A stretch of DNA of 64,000 nt from Arthrobacter sp. C9C5 (GCF_013359735.1 NZ_JABFMX010000002.1:1-64000), one strand, 5' to 3'; counted from the stretch's first letter, positions 50,386-59,593 are shown. Numbers and translations are program-made. Notes: a model not told the origin generated them from the letters alone.

Positions 50386-51924
50386 ATGGAAAACGTAGCG
50401 AGGCCGTGGGCCGCCCTCTGGTCTTTGGTGATCGGATTCTTCATGATCCTGATCGACACCACCATCGTCTCGGTGGCCAACCCCCGGATCATGGAGGGCT
50501 TGAACGCTGACATCAACTCGGTGATCTGGGTGACCAGCGCCTACCTGCTGGCCTACGCCGTCCCGCTGCTGATCACGGGCCGGCTGGGCGACCGCTTCGG
50601 TCCGAAGAAGCTCTACCTGTCCGGGCTGGTGGTCTTCACCCTCGCATCGCTGTGGTGCGGGCTGTCCGGCGACGTGCACACCCTGATCGAGGCCCGGGTG
50701 CTGCAGGGCCTCGGGGCCGCGATGATGACGCCGCAGACCATGGCGGTCATCACGCGGATCTTCCCGCCGGACCGCCGCGGCGCCGCCATGGGCATCTGGG
50801 GTGCCACGGCCGGCGTTGCCACCCTGGTGGGGCCGATCCTGGGCGGAGTCCTGGTGGACGGCCTGGGCTGGGAGTGGATCTTCTTCATCAACATTCCGGT
50901 AGGCATCACCGGCTTTATCCTGGCCGTGCGCTTCGTTCCGGCCCTGAGTACGCACCCGCACAAGTTCGACATCCCCGGCGTGGTGCTCAGCGCCGTCGGC
51001 CTGTTCCTGCTGGTGTTCGGGATCCAGGAAGGCGAAACCTACAACTGGGGCACCATCACCGGCCCCATCACCGTCTGGGGCCTGATCATCGGCGGCATCG
51101 TGGTCCTCGTCGCCTTCGTGGCCTGGCAGCGGTTCAACAAGGGCGAACCGCTGCTGCCTCTGGGACTGTTCAAGGACCGCAACTTCTCGCTGGCCAACGT
51201 GGGCATCACCACCGTGGGCTTCACCGTGACCGCCTTCAGCCTGCCGCTGATCTTCTACTACCAGGTGGTCCGGGGCCTCACCCCGACGCAGTCCGCGCTC
51301 ATGATGGTTCCGATGGCCGTGATCTCCGGGGGCCTGGCACCGGTCGTGGGCAAGATCATCGACCGGGTCAACCCGAAGTTCATCACGGCCGGCGGCCTGA
51401 CCCTGATGTCGGTGGCGCTGTTCTGGAACGCCTCGCTGATGCACCCGGAGACCCCCATCTGGCTCTTCCTGCTGCCCAGCGCCGTGCTGGGATTCGCGAA
51501 CGCCGGCATCTGGGCGCCGCTGAGTTCCACCGCCACCCGGAACCTGCCGCCGCGCCAGGCAGGGGCCGGCTCCGGCGTCTACAACACCACCCGCCAGATC
51601 GGTGCGGTCCTGGGCAGCGCTGCCATTGCCGTGCTGATCCAGGCCCGGCTTGCCGCGGAACTCCCGGCAGCCCCGGGGGCGTCGGGGAAGTCGAGCCCGA
51701 TGGCGTTCGGCGGCAAGCTGCCCGAGGCGCTGCACGAGGGATTCTCGACGGCGATGGGCCAGTCCATCCTGTTGCCCGCGGCGGTGATCCTGCTCGGCGC
51801 TGCCGTGGCGCTGTTCTTCGCCAAGCCGCAGCCGCACCAGGGCTGGGGAACCCCCGGCACGGTTCCGGCGGCAGCAACCGGCGGGGCCGCCGTCACGGAG
51901 GACGCCGACGCCCAGCGGGGCTAG
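50386..51924 (+). CDS. DHA2-family multidrug efflux MFS transporter
   Basis: A 512-aa permease with 14 predicted membrane segments. DSTIVSVA-type motif here reads DTTIVSVANPRIM near residue 25, then ITGRLGDRFGPKKLYLSG (motif A), QGLGAAMMTPQTMAVI and the motif C region GPILGGVLVDGLGWEWIFFI. These define the EmrB/QacA group, driven by the proton gradient. The Pro in ANPRIM replaces the usual Leu/Ala. Its start is ATG 50386 behind a weak AAGGAA. It is unlinked to a TetR gene, so its inducer is unknown. Confidence 0.93.
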   Translation: MENVARPWAALWSLVIGFFMILIDTTIVSVANPRIMEGLNADINSVIWVTSAYLLAYAVPLLITGRLGDRFGPKKLYLSGLVVFTLASLWCGLSGDVHTLIEARVLQGLGAAMMTPQTMAVITRIFPPDRRGAAMGIWGATAGVATLVGPILGGVLVDGLGWEWIFFINIPVGITGFILAVRFVPALSTHPHKFDIPGVVLSAVGLFLLVFGIQEGETYNWGTITGPITVWGLIIGGIVVLVAFVAWQRFNKGEPLLPLGLFKDRNFSLANVGITTVGFTVTAFSLPLIFYYQVVRGLTPTQSALMMVPMAVISGGLAPVVGKIIDRVNPKFITAGGLTLMSVALFWNASLMHPETPIWLFLLPSAVLGFANAGIWAPLSSTATRNLPPRQAGAGSGVYNTTRQIGAVLGSAAIAVLIQARLAAELPAAPGASGKSSPMAFGGKLPEALHEGFSTAMGQSILLPAAVILLGAAVALFFAKPQPHQGWGTPGTVPAAATGGAAVTEDADAQRG

Positions 51925-51959
51925 GGCAACGCGGCCGGGCGCAACCGGACCCGGCCCGG

Positions 51960-52670
51960 CTAGCCCAGCAGCACGCTGGTCTGGATGCCGCCGGCGGTGA
52001 AGCCCAGGCTCCGGGCCAGCGCCAGCGAGCCCTTGTTGCTGACATCGGAGCGCCACTGCAACGTCAGCCCCGAGGCCAGCGCCTCGTGGGCCGCAATCGA
52101 GGCGGCCAGGGTGCCGACGCCGCGGCGCCGCCACTCGGGGGCCACCAGCACCCCAAGCTGGGCCAGGATGCCTTCCCACTCGGTGTAGGCGCCGCAGGCC
52201 ACGGGCGTCCGCCGGCCGTCTTCGACGTGCATGATCGTGAAGCGGTGTTCGAGGTCCGCGAGGCCGACCTCGTTGACATCGTCCGGCGGGCACAGCGCTT
52301 CGAGTTCGATCGCTTCCGGGTTCCCGTGGGAGACGGTCAGCTCCTCGGCGGGCTGCTGCAGCGGCAGATCGTCAGCGAAGAACAGTGCGGCGGCACCCAG
52401 CCCGTGGCCGCCATGCCCGCGGGTGATAGTCAGCAGCGTGACGTGCTGCGCCAGCTCCTCGTCGGAATACCCAGCCGCGGCGTCGACGGCCCATCCCGGC
52501 CCGACCAGGGCGGAGCTGCCAAACAGGCGGACGAACTGCACGGCACGGGCCGCGTCGTCCACCCGGGTGAGGCGGCGGCCCGCGGCGGTGGCGAAAGCGC
52601 CGTCGTCGAGCCCCAGCCGGCGGGCCCACGCGAGCTGGATGATTTCAGCGGAACCGGGCGCAAGAGTCAT
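51960..52670 (-). CDS. GNAT-family N-acetyltransferase
   Basis: A 236-aa acetyltransferase. The acetyl-CoA loop is VLVAPEWRRRGVGTLAASIA (about residue 165), with the R-R-x-G-V-G/A pattern intact. The N-terminal half (IIQLAWARRLGLDD, DDAARAVQFVRLFG) resembles a second, degenerate GNAT domain. The substrate is unknown. Its ATG follows TAGGGT by 6 nt. Confidence 0.87.
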   Translation of the reverse strand: MTLAPGSAEIIQLAWARRLGLDDGAFATAAGRRLTRVDDAARAVQFVRLFGSSALVGPGWAVDAAAGYSDEELAQHVTLLTITRGHGGHGLGAAALFFADDLPLQQPAEELTVSHGNPEAIELEALCPPDDVNEVGLADLEHRFTIMHVEDGRRTPVACGAYTEWEGILAQLGVLVAPEWRRRGVGTLAASIAAHEALASGLTLQWRSDVSNKGSLALARSLGFTAGGIQTSVLLG

Positions 52671-52682
52671 GCCTCAACCCTA
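52671..52682 (-). promoter_or_regulatory. -10-type hexamer 6 nt before GNAT gene
   Basis: On the minus strand TAGGGT (52682-52677) precedes the ATG by exactly 6 nt. No Shine-Dalgarno sequence of normal spacing is present. Confidence 0.45.
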
Positions 52683-52711
52683 CCCAGCGGCGACTCCCAG
52701 TCGGGAAAGCC

Positions 52712-53737
52712 TCAGCCGAAGAGGACGGCCGCTTCCTCGTAGCGGTGCTGCGGCACGCTCTTGAGGTTGCCCAGGGCGGCGTCGAAGCCGACGTGGACGA
52801 TGTCGGTGCCATTCAGCGACACCATGGTTCCCCAGCGCTGCTCCACCACCGAATCGATCGCCGCCATGCCGAGGCGGGTGGCCAGCACCCGGTCGAAGGC
52901 CGTGGGGACGCCGCCGCGCTGGATGTGGCCCAGCACCGTGGCCCGGGTCTCGATGCCGGTGCGGGCCTCCAGCTCGGGGGCCAGCAGTTCGGCGATGCCG
53001 CCGAGGCGCGGCCGGCCGAAGGTGTCCAGTCCGCGCTCGGAGTGCGGTGACTCCTGGCCTTCGGGGACGAAGCCCTCCGCGACGACGACCAGCGGCGCGC
53101 GGCCACGGTCGCGGGCCGAGATGACCCATTCGGTGATCTGTTCCATCGAGGCCTTCTGCTCCGGGATCAGGATGGCGTGGGCGCCGGAGGCCATACCGGC
53201 GTGCAGTGCGATCCAGCCGACGTGGCGGCCCATGACCTCGGCGATCATGGTCCGGTGGTGGGATTCCCCGGTGGTGCGCAGGCGGTCGATGGCCTCGGTG
53301 GCGATCTCGACGGCGGTGTCGAAGCCGAAGGTGTAGTCGGTGGCGTCGAGGTCGTTGTCGACGGTCTTGGGCACGCCGACGATCTTCAGCCCGGCGTCGG
53401 TCAGGCGCTTCGCGGCGGCGAGGGTGCCTTCGCCGCCAATGGCGATGATGGCGTCGATGCCGAGGCGGTCCATGTTCGCCTTGATGACCTCGGGGCCGCC
53501 GTTGTTCTCGAACGGGTTGGTGCGGGACGTGCCGAGGATGGTCCCGCCCTGCTTGGCGATGCCGCGGACGAGGGCTCGCGGGATGTCGATGATGTCGCCC
53601 TCGACCACGCCGCGCCAGCCGTCCAGGAATCCCACGAATTCGTGGCCGTGCACGGCGATGCCCTTCAGGACGGCGCCGCGGATCACGGCGTTCAGTCCGG
53701 GGCAGTCTCCGCCGCTGGTGAGGATTCCAATTTTCAT
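52712..53737 (-). CDS. pfkA: 6-phosphofructokinase (ATP type with Lys124)
   Basis: A 341-aa glycolytic enzyme converting fructose 6-phosphate to fructose 1,6-bisphosphate. MKIGILTSGGDCPGLNAVIR fixes the start at 53737. Residues GGEGT (101-105) place Gly at position 104, which accommodates ATP; pyrophosphate enzymes have Asp there. PKTVDND places Lys at 124, the residue otherwise typical of pyrophosphate enzymes. This Gly104/Lys124 mixture marks the actinobacterial ATP-dependent group. Position 103 is Glu rather than the usual Asp. It stands alone. Confidence 0.94.
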   Translation of the reverse strand: MKIGILTSGGDCPGLNAVIRGAVLKGIAVHGHEFVGFLDGWRGVVEGDIIDIPRALVRGIAKQGGTILGTSRTNPFENNGGPEVIKANMDRLGIDAIIAIGGEGTLAAAKRLTDAGLKIVGVPKTVDNDLDATDYTFGFDTAVEIATEAIDRLRTTGESHHRTMIAEVMGRHVGWIALHAGMASGAHAILIPEQKASMEQITEWVISARDRGRAPLVVVAEGFVPEGQESPHSERGLDTFGRPRLGGIAELLAPELEARTGIETRATVLGHIQRGGVPTAFDRVLATRLGMAAIDSVVEQRWGTMVSLNGTDIVHVGFDAALGNLKSVPQHRYEEAAVLFG

Positions 53738-53840
53738 GTCTCGGCTCAAATCCTGGTTCGAAGGGGTACAGGCAGAGCGCCACGCTGAGCTCACCTAGAA
53801 GTCTAATCGCGGATGTGGGGCAGCACACAAACGGTGACCA

Positions 53841-53882
53841 ACGCACAGTGCCCCCGCCGGAGTCGGCGGGGGCACTGTGCGT
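53841..53882 (-). terminator. 18-bp perfect hairpin between pfkA and pspC
   Basis: ACGCACAGTGCCCCCGCC and its exact complement (53865-53882) flank a 6-nt loop. It lies 32 nt beyond the stop of the PspC gene on the minus strand, so it ends that operon. No strong T-run follows, but the stem is among the most stable here. Confidence 0.75.
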
Positions 53883-53913
53883 TCGTGGAGGGGGCGGCGG
53901 CTGCCGCCCCGGC

Positions 53914-54168
53914 TCAGGGCCGGCCGGCGCGCTTCTCGAGGAAGGACTCGAGGATGATCGCGTTCCGCTGGTCCGGCAGGATCAGCCAGGCTGCCAGGTA
54001 GAACACGAAGGCGGGGCCGGGGATGAGGGCGAAAAGCAGGTACCCGATCCGGACGTACGCGACGTCGACGTTCAGCTTGGCGGCGATCCCGCCGCACACG
54101 CCGCCCAGCCAGCGCTGCGGACCGCGTTTCAGGCCAAGGCCCCGGACGATGCTGAAAAACTTATCCAT
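53914..54168 (-). CDS. Small PspC-domain membrane protein
   Basis: An 84-aa protein that is nearly all PspC domain: RGPQRWLGGVCGGIAAKL (residues ~15-32), then VAYVRIGYLLFALIPGPAFVFYLAAWLILP. PspC proteins sense envelope stress or keep partner kinases in check. It is last in a minus-strand operon with another small membrane protein and a PspC/toastrack protein. Confidence 0.9.
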   Translation of the reverse strand: MDKFFSIVRGLGLKRGPQRWLGGVCGGIAAKLNVDVAYVRIGYLLFALIPGPAFVFYLAAWLILPDQRNAIILESFLEKRAGRP

Positions 54169-54171
54169 GGT

Positions 54172-54441
54172 TCAAGACTTCCCTGTCGTAGTGTCTTTGT
54201 CACGTCCGCGGGCGGACAGCAATCCGCCGACCACCAGCGCGGCGCCGGCCCCGATCATCAGGCCGATCAGCACATAGGTTCCGTTCAGGGCGACGAGGCC
54301 CAGCCGGGAGATGATGATCAGCGCGGCCAGGGCCAGCACGATCAGCCCCCACACCACGGTTCCCACGCGGGCCCGCGGACCGCCGTCGGTCGAGGGCCCG
54401 GCCGGCGTTTCCGGCGTGTCCGCCGGGTCATAGCTGCTCAT
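54172..54441 (-). CDS. Small membrane protein in PspC operon
   Basis: An 89-aa protein with an acidic/Pro-rich N-terminus (DPADTPETPAGPST), two adjacent membrane helices (VVWGLIVLALAALIIISRLG and YVLIGLMIGAGAALVVGGLL) and a short charged tail. It sits 3 nt after one gene and 3 nt before another, so all three are co-translated. No family recognised. Confidence 0.78.
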   Translation of the reverse strand: MSSYDPADTPETPAGPSTDGGPRARVGTVVWGLIVLALAALIIISRLGLVALNGTYVLIGLMIGAGAALVVGGLLSARGRDKDTTTGKS

Positions 54442-54442
54442 G

Positions 54443-55987
54443 TCAGTTCCCTTCCTTCACGGTGATGTTGCTCAGGGTCCCCGAGATCTTGACGATCAGG
54501 CGGCTGCCGGGTTTGTCCGTGTTGTAGTCGTTCTGCTGGGTCGTCATGCCGCCGTGGTTGCCGCGGCTGTCGCTAAGGTTGCCCATCGTCATGTCCGCCT
54601 GGACCTGGACCGGGACGCTGGCGGGGATGGCCACCGTGACATTGCTCGCCGTGGCATCCAGCCGGACCACGACGTCGGAACCCAGCGGCGGGTTCAGGTT
54701 CAGCTTGGTCAGGTCCACCGTGCCGGTCCCGCCCGTGATGTCGAAGCCGTCCCGGGCCTGCTCGATGCTCGCCGGGGCCCAGTCGATGTTCTGGAACCGG
54801 GCGCGGTCAGCGTTGGGCACCAGGTTGAAGATCCCGCCGATGATCAGTGCCACGACGGCGAAGAACCCCAGGATGCCCGCCGTCCGGCCCCTGAGCCCGG
54901 AGACCAGGATCCCCAGACCCAGCACTGCCGCGGCGCTGGCCCACACGACGGCATTGCCCGCGGTGCCGAGATTGATAGCGTGGGCTGCATCGAGGGCCTT
55001 GATGCCGCCGCCGACCAGGAGCGCAATGCCGGCGGTCACCGCCACGGCAGAAGCCCCGGGGCCCAGGTTGCGGGGCTTGGGGGCCGGCACCGGGGCGGTC
55101 GGCGGCACGGGGCCGTAACCGCCGCCGTAGGGCGGGATAGGGCCGGAGGGGGGCGGTGCCGCCCAGCCGGGGGCAGCTTCGGAGTGGTTCTCCCAGTTCC
55201 GCGCCGGGAGTCCTTCCAGCGGGAGGGTCTGGTTGGTGACCGTTGGGGCCGGCCCGGCGCCGCCGTAGGTGCTGCCGTAGGTGTCGGCGCCTGCCGCACT
55301 CCAGCCGGCGCCGCCCGGCCGCGATCCTGGGGACATGGGGGTTCCCCCGGCCCGGGCCTTGTTGCGCTGCGTCAGGTAGTAAATGACGTAGATGGCGCCG
55401 CCCACCCAGAACACGGTCCAGACAAAGGCGCCGAAACCGTAGCGATCCCAGCCCCAGACGCCGCTGCCGAGGCTGGGGAACCCGATGATGGTGGTGATCA
55501 GGGCGCCCGTCATGCCCGAGCTCCAGCGGCCCGCGGCCGCCTCCTGGACATGGATCCGGCCGTCCGGCTCCGGCAGCAGCGCCCACGCCAGACCGTAGAA
55601 CAGGACGCCGACGCCGGCGAACACGGTCAGAACGATCAAGATGCCGCGCACGATCAAGGGGTCGACGCCGAGCCGCTGGGCAATGCCGCTGGCGACGCCG
55701 CCGACCCAGCGCTGGCGGCCGCGGAAGATCCCGTGGCTGCGGATCCAGTCAAAGAAGTCTTGCGGCTGCGCGCCCGGGGCCCGCGGGGCGCCGGTGTACG
55801 GCGGAGGGGTGGCCCCGGGGCCGGACGGGTACGGGCCGCCCGGAGGGTAAAGGGGCGGCGCCTCCTGGGCTGGTTCGCCGGCCGCCGCAGTGGTGTCGGC
55901 GGGGCCGCCGTAAGTGGCGTCCGGAGTGCTATCCGGACGGCCCGAAGCGTTCGGGTCCTCATCTGGGTGCGGAGTGTGCGGGTTCAT
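54443..55987 (-). CDS. PspC and toastrack (LiaF-like) membrane protein
   Basis: A 514-aa protein. Residues ~1-75 are Pro/Gly-rich; the PspC domain is at ~85-140 (RGRQRWVGGVASGIAQRLG); a membrane pair and a second Pro-rich stretch follow; four more helices lie at ~300-385; the last ~120 residues are a beta-rich toastrack domain (FDITGGTGTVDLTKLNL, VVVRLDATASNVTVAIP, LSNITVKEGN), like the exported sensor end of LiaF. It is divergent from a PspC-containing kinase and response regulator, and probably signals to them. Confidence 0.85.
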   Translation of the reverse strand: MNPHTPHPDEDPNASGRPDSTPDATYGGPADTTAAAGEPAQEAPPLYPPGGPYPSGPGATPPPYTGAPRAPGAQPQDFFDWIRSHGIFRGRQRWVGGVASGIAQRLGVDPLIVRGILIVLTVFAGVGVLFYGLAWALLPEPDGRIHVQEAAAGRWSSGMTGALITTIIGFPSLGSGVWGWDRYGFGAFVWTVFWVGGAIYVIYYLTQRNKARAGGTPMSPGSRPGGAGWSAAGADTYGSTYGGAGPAPTVTNQTLPLEGLPARNWENHSEAAPGWAAPPPSGPIPPYGGGYGPVPPTAPVPAPKPRNLGPGASAVAVTAGIALLVGGGIKALDAAHAINLGTAGNAVVWASAAAVLGLGILVSGLRGRTAGILGFFAVVALIIGGIFNLVPNADRARFQNIDWAPASIEQARDGFDITGGTGTVDLTKLNLNPPLGSDVVVRLDATASNVTVAIPASVPVQVQADMTMGNLSDSRGNHGGMTTQQNDYNTDKPGSRLIVKISGTLSNITVKEGN

Positions 55988-56112
55988 ACCTCGATCCTCC
56001 CGCCCACGGGGGCTTGCGCTCTACTGGGGAAGACCCTGACCGGCCCCTGACCGGCCCCCGGTTCGGCCCGAAAACGGCTCCGGGAAACCCCGGTTCGTGC
56101 TTGGATTGACCC

Positions 56113-57471
56113 ATGACAACAGCCGCTTCCCGCCCGCCGCTGGTCCGCAGCAGCGACCGCGTGATCGCCGGCGTCTGCGCGGGCCTGGCCCATCACCTGG
56201 GCTGGCCGGTGCGGATGGTCCGGATCGGCATGGTGGTGGCGGCGCTCGCGGGCGGCGCCGGCGTCGCGTTCTATGCCTGGCTCTGGATCATGGTGCCCAC
56301 CGCGGACGAAAGCTCTAAGCGCAACGCCCGTCAGCCGGCGTCGCCAATCGCTCCCGCGGTGAGCGCGCCGGCGGTAGGCGGTCCAGCGGTAGGCGGGGGG
56401 AGCGGCGTCGGCGTAGATGCCAGCGCCTGGGCCGGCTCCTGGCGGACGCGGTTCCCGGGCATGCCGTACGGCAAGGAAATCCTGCTCGGCGCCGGGCTGC
56501 TGCTGGCGGCCGGCATCCTGATCGCCCGGCTCTTTGGCCTGGACGTGCCGCTGGGCACACTGATCCCGGTTGCCGCGATCCTGGGCGGCGCCGCCATCGC
56601 CTGGATGCAGCTGGATGAAACGCGGCGGGCCGGCCTCGTGGACAAGACAAAAGCTGACCAGGCCGGCGGCTGGGCACGGCTCGCGGCCGGGCTCGCCCTG
56701 GTGGTGGCCGGGGTGCTGCTGATGGTTTCCGGCTCGGGCTCCTGGGAGCAGACCTGGCTCGCCCTGCTGGCCTCCGTGGCCGTCCTGGGCGGCGTGGCGC
56801 TGGTGTTGCTGCCCTGGGGGCTGAAGTTCTGGCGCGATCTGGAAGCCGAGCGCACCGGCCGGGTCCGTGCCACCGAACGGGCCGAGATCGCCGCCCACCT
56901 GCACGACTCCGTGCTCCAAACTCTGGCGCTCATCCAGCGGCGCGCCGCCAACGAGCACGACGTCGTCCGCCTCGCCCGCGCCCAGGAACGGGAGCTGCGG
57001 GGCTGGCTCTACCGTGACCCCGGGCCGGACTCGGGCCAGCTCTCCGCCGGACTCAAGGCTGTCGCCGCGGACGTGGAGGACTCCCTGGGGCACGCCGTGG
57101 AAGTCGTGACCGTGGGGGACTGCGCCATGACCGAACGCCTCGAGGCCCTGGTCCAGGCAGCGCGCGAGGCCATGCTCAACGCGGCCCGGCACGGCGGCGG
57201 CGCCGTCTCGGTGTACCTGGAGGTCACCGATGACGCCGCCGAGGTCTTCGTCAAGGACCGGGGGCCGGGGTTTGATCCGGGCTCGATCCCTGCCGACCGC
57301 CTGGGCGTCCGGGAATCCATCATCGGCCGGATGCGGCGCCACGGAGGCACCGCCGCCATCGCCAGCAGCGCCGACGGCACCGAGGTGCGGCTCCGGTTGC
57401 CGCTCGCTGCCACCGCCAACAACACCGCCGCCAGCAACGGCACCCGAACCAACGGAGAGGACCAGCCATGA
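56113..57471 (+). CDS. PspC-domain sensor histidine kinase
   Basis: A 452-aa sensor kinase. Residues ~10-65 are a PspC domain (RSSDRVIAGVCAGLAHHLG), then further membrane helices to ~240. The NarL-type dimerisation region has the phospho-acceptor His in TERAEIAAHLHDSVLQTLAL (about residue 265). The ATPase domain shows LNAARHGGG (N box) and VKDRGPGFDP (G1). The C-terminus overlaps its response regulator by 4 nt. Fusion of PspC to the kinase lets it sense the same signal as the divergent PspC/toastrack proteins. Confidence 0.9.
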   Translation: MTTAASRPPLVRSSDRVIAGVCAGLAHHLGWPVRMVRIGMVVAALAGGAGVAFYAWLWIMVPTADESSKRNARQPASPIAPAVSAPAVGGPAVGGGSGVGVDASAWAGSWRTRFPGMPYGKEILLGAGLLLAAGILIARLFGLDVPLGTLIPVAAILGGAAIAWMQLDETRRAGLVDKTKADQAGGWARLAAGLALVVAGVLLMVSGSGSWEQTWLALLASVAVLGGVALVLLPWGLKFWRDLEAERTGRVRATERAEIAAHLHDSVLQTLALIQRRAANEHDVVRLARAQERELRGWLYRDPGPDSGQLSAGLKAVAADVEDSLGHAVEVVTVGDCAMTERLEALVQAAREAMLNAARHGGGAVSVYLEVTDDAAEVFVKDRGPGFDPGSIPADRLGVRESIIGRMRRHGGTAAIASSADGTEVRLRLPLAATANNTAASNGTRTNGEDQP

Positions 57472-58157
57472 GCACCCAGCCCCTGGCCAGCAGCGGGGCC
57501 GGGACCCCTCACGGGGCCACGCGCGTGGTGATCGTCGATGACCACGCCATCTTCCGCTCCGGGCTGAAGGCCGACCTGGATCCCGGCATCCTGGTGGTCG
57601 GCGAGGCGGGCACCGTGGAAGAAGCCGTCGCCGTCATCGCCGAGGCGCGCCCCGACGTCGTGCTGCTGGACGTCCACCTCCCCGGCGGACTGGGCGGCGG
57701 CGGACGCGAGGTCCTGGCCGGCTCCGCGGCGCTGCTGGGCAGCACCAGGTTCCTTGCGCTAAGCGTTTCGGATGCCGCCGAGGACGTCGTCTCCGTGATC
57801 CGCGCCGGGGCACGGGGCTACGTCACCAAGAGCATTTCAGGGGCGGGGATCAGCGACGCGGTGCGCCGCGTGGCGGGCGGCGACGCCGTCTTCTCACCCC
57901 GGCTGGCGGGCTTTGTCCTCGACGCCTTCGGCACCGCCCCGGCGGACATCGCCGACGACGAACTGGACCGGCTGTCGGCCCGCGAACTTGAGGTGATGCG
58001 GCTGATCGCGCGGGGCTACAGCTACAAGGAAGTGGCCAAGGAGCTGTTCATCTCGATCAAGACAGTCGAAACCCACGTCTCGGCGGTGCTGCGAAAACTC
58101 CAGCTCTCCAGCCGGCACGAGCTGACCCGCTGGGCCGCGGAGCGCCGCCTCCTCTAG
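57468..58157 (+). CDS. NarL/LuxR-family response regulator
   Basis: A 229-aa regulator. The receiver domain has RVVIVDDHAIFRSGL (acidic pocket), the phosphorylation Asp in VVLLDVHLPGG and a Lys in YVTKSISGAG. The C-terminal LuxR helix-turn-helix is LSARELEVMRLIARGYSYKE, then KTVETHVSAVLRKL. It overlaps the kinase gene by 4 nt (ATGA). It probably acts on the divergent pspC operon, forming a LiaFSR-like envelope-stress circuit. Confidence 0.93.
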   Translation: MSTQPLASSGAGTPHGATRVVIVDDHAIFRSGLKADLDPGILVVGEAGTVEEAVAVIAEARPDVVLLDVHLPGGLGGGGREVLAGSAALLGSTRFLALSVSDAAEDVVSVIRAGARGYVTKSISGAGISDAVRRVAGGDAVFSPRLAGFVLDAFGTAPADIADDELDRLSARELEVMRLIARGYSYKEVAKELFISIKTVETHVSAVLRKLQLSSRHELTRWAAERRLL

Positions 58158-58187
58158 CCCTCCCTCACGTCTGGGGGTCTGCCACCC

Positions 58188-58310
58188 GACGCTCCCGCAG
58201 TTCCGGCGGCCGGACGGCAGACGCTCCCGCAGTTCGGGCGGTTACGACGAACGCTCCCGTAGTAAGTGCGGAAGCGTTCGTGGGACTCGGGCAGGACCTG
58301 CGGGAGCGTC
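58188..58310. repeat. Cluster of GACGCTCCCGCAG intergenic repeats
   Basis: Between convergent genes the motif GACGCTCCCGCAGTTC occurs at 58188-58203 and 58220-58235, a variant GAACGCTCCCGTAGT at 58249-58263, and an inverted copy CTGCGGGAGCGTC at 58298-58310. Direct copies are about 30 nt apart. The inverted copy can pair with any direct copy to form a large hairpin. It looks like a REP-type element that also separates the convergent transcripts. Confidence 0.8.
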
Positions 58311-58375
58311 GGCGTCCCACCCGCTAAAGGGGAGGGAACGTCGGTGTTTGAGCTGCGAAATCTGAGAGAGGGCCG

Positions 58376-59593
58376 CTACTTGGCCTTGCCGAGGAAGTCT
58401 TGGAGTCGGCCGACGCCGGTGGCGAGGTCCTCGTCGCCCAGTGCGTAGGACAAGCGCAGGTAGCCGGACGGGCCAAAGGCCTCGCCGGGCACCACAGCGA
58501 CTTCCACCTCGTCAAGGATCAGCGCGGCGAGTTCGGCCGACGTCGAGGGCCGAACCGGGCCGTTCGCGGTGGGGAACTCCTTGCCCAGCAGCGCCCGGAC
58601 GTCGGCGTAGACGTAGAAGGCACCCTTGGGTGTGGGGCAGTCCACGCCCTCGATCGCGTTGAGCCCGGCCACGATGGCCTTCCGGCGGCGGTCAAAGGCC
58701 ACCTTCATCTCATCAACCGCGGTGAGCGGGCCGGAAACGGCCGCGAGGGCAGCGATCTGCATGATGTTGGAAACGTTGGAGGTGGCATGCGACTGCAGGT
58801 TGGTGGCGGCCTTGATGACGTCGGCCGGGCCGATCATCCAGCCCACCCGCCAGCCGGTCATAGCGTAGGTCTTGGCGACGCCGTTGAGGATGACCACCTT
58901 GTCGCCGAGTTCGGGGACGGCCGTGGCGATCGAGGTGAAGGGCACGCCGTCGTATGTCAGGTGCTCGTAGATCTCGTCGGTGACCACCCAGAGGCCCCTG
59001 GCGGCGGCCCACTGGCCGATCTCCTTGACCTGTTCCGGCGAGTAGACGGCGCCCGTCGGGTTGGACGGGGAGACGAAGAGCAGGATCTTGGTGCGGTCCG
59101 TGACGGCCGCTTCCAGCTGTTCAACGGTCACCAGGTAGCCCTGTTCCGGGCCGGCGAAGACCTCCACCGGAACGCCGCCGGCCAGCCGGATCGCCTCCGG
59201 GTAGGTGGTCCAGAACGGCGCAGGCACGATCACTTCGTCGCCCGGATCCAGCAGGGTGGCGAAGGTGTTGTACACCGCCTGCTTGCCGCCGTTGGTGACG
59301 AGCACCTGGGACGCCTCGGCCTTGTAGCCGGAATCCCGGAGGGTCTTGTCCGCGATGGCCTGCTTCAGTTCAGGCAGGCCGCCGGCGGGGGAGTAGCGGT
59401 GGTACTTCGGCCGGCTCGCGGCCTCGATGGCTGCCTGGACGATGTAGCCGGGAGTCGGGAAATCGGGTTCGCCGGCGCCGAAGCCGATCACAGGCCGGCC
59501 GGCCGCCTTCAACGCCTTCGCCTTGGCATCGACAGCCAGTGTGGCGGATTCGGCTATGGCGGAAATGCGCTGGGAAATGCGGGCGGCAGGCAT
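58376..59593 (-). CDS. PLP-dependent aspartate aminotransferase
   Basis: A 405-aa class I aminotransferase of the Ibeta type. It opens [20 protein letters not shown] and has [17 protein letters not shown] near residue 40, which includes the substrate-binding Arg/Gly loop; the PLP lysine is in [15 protein letters not shown] (about residue 240); [12 protein letters not shown] and [11 protein letters not shown] follow. It would transfer amino groups between aspartate/glutamate and oxaloacetate/2-oxoglutarate. A related MocR protein elsewhere has a truncated version of this fold. Confidence 0.93.
   Translation of the reverse strand: MPAARISQRISAIAESATLAVDAKAKALKAAGRPVIGFGAGEPDFPTPGYIVQAAIEAASRPKYHRYSPAGGLPELKQAIADKTLRDSGYKAEASQVLVTNGGKQAVYNTFATLLDPGDEVIVPAPFWTTYPEAIRLAGGVPVEVFAGPEQGYLVTVEQLEAAVTDRTKILLFVSPSNPTGAVYSPEQVKEIGQWAAARGLWVVTDEIYEHLTYDGVPFTSIATAVPELGDKVVILNGVAKTYAMTGWRVGWMIGPADVIKAATNLQSHATSNVSNIMQIAALAAVSGPLTAVDEMKVAFDRRRKAIVAGLNAIEGVDCPTPKGAFYVYADVRALLGKEFPTANGPVRPSTSAELAALILDEVEVAVVPGEAFGPSGYLRLSYALGDEDLATGVGRLQDFLGKAK

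Noticed and set aside
55036..55300. Pro/Arg-rich frames antisense to the PspC/toastrack protein
   Set aside because: High GC leaves many open frames on the opposite strand; these show no start signals or family patterns.
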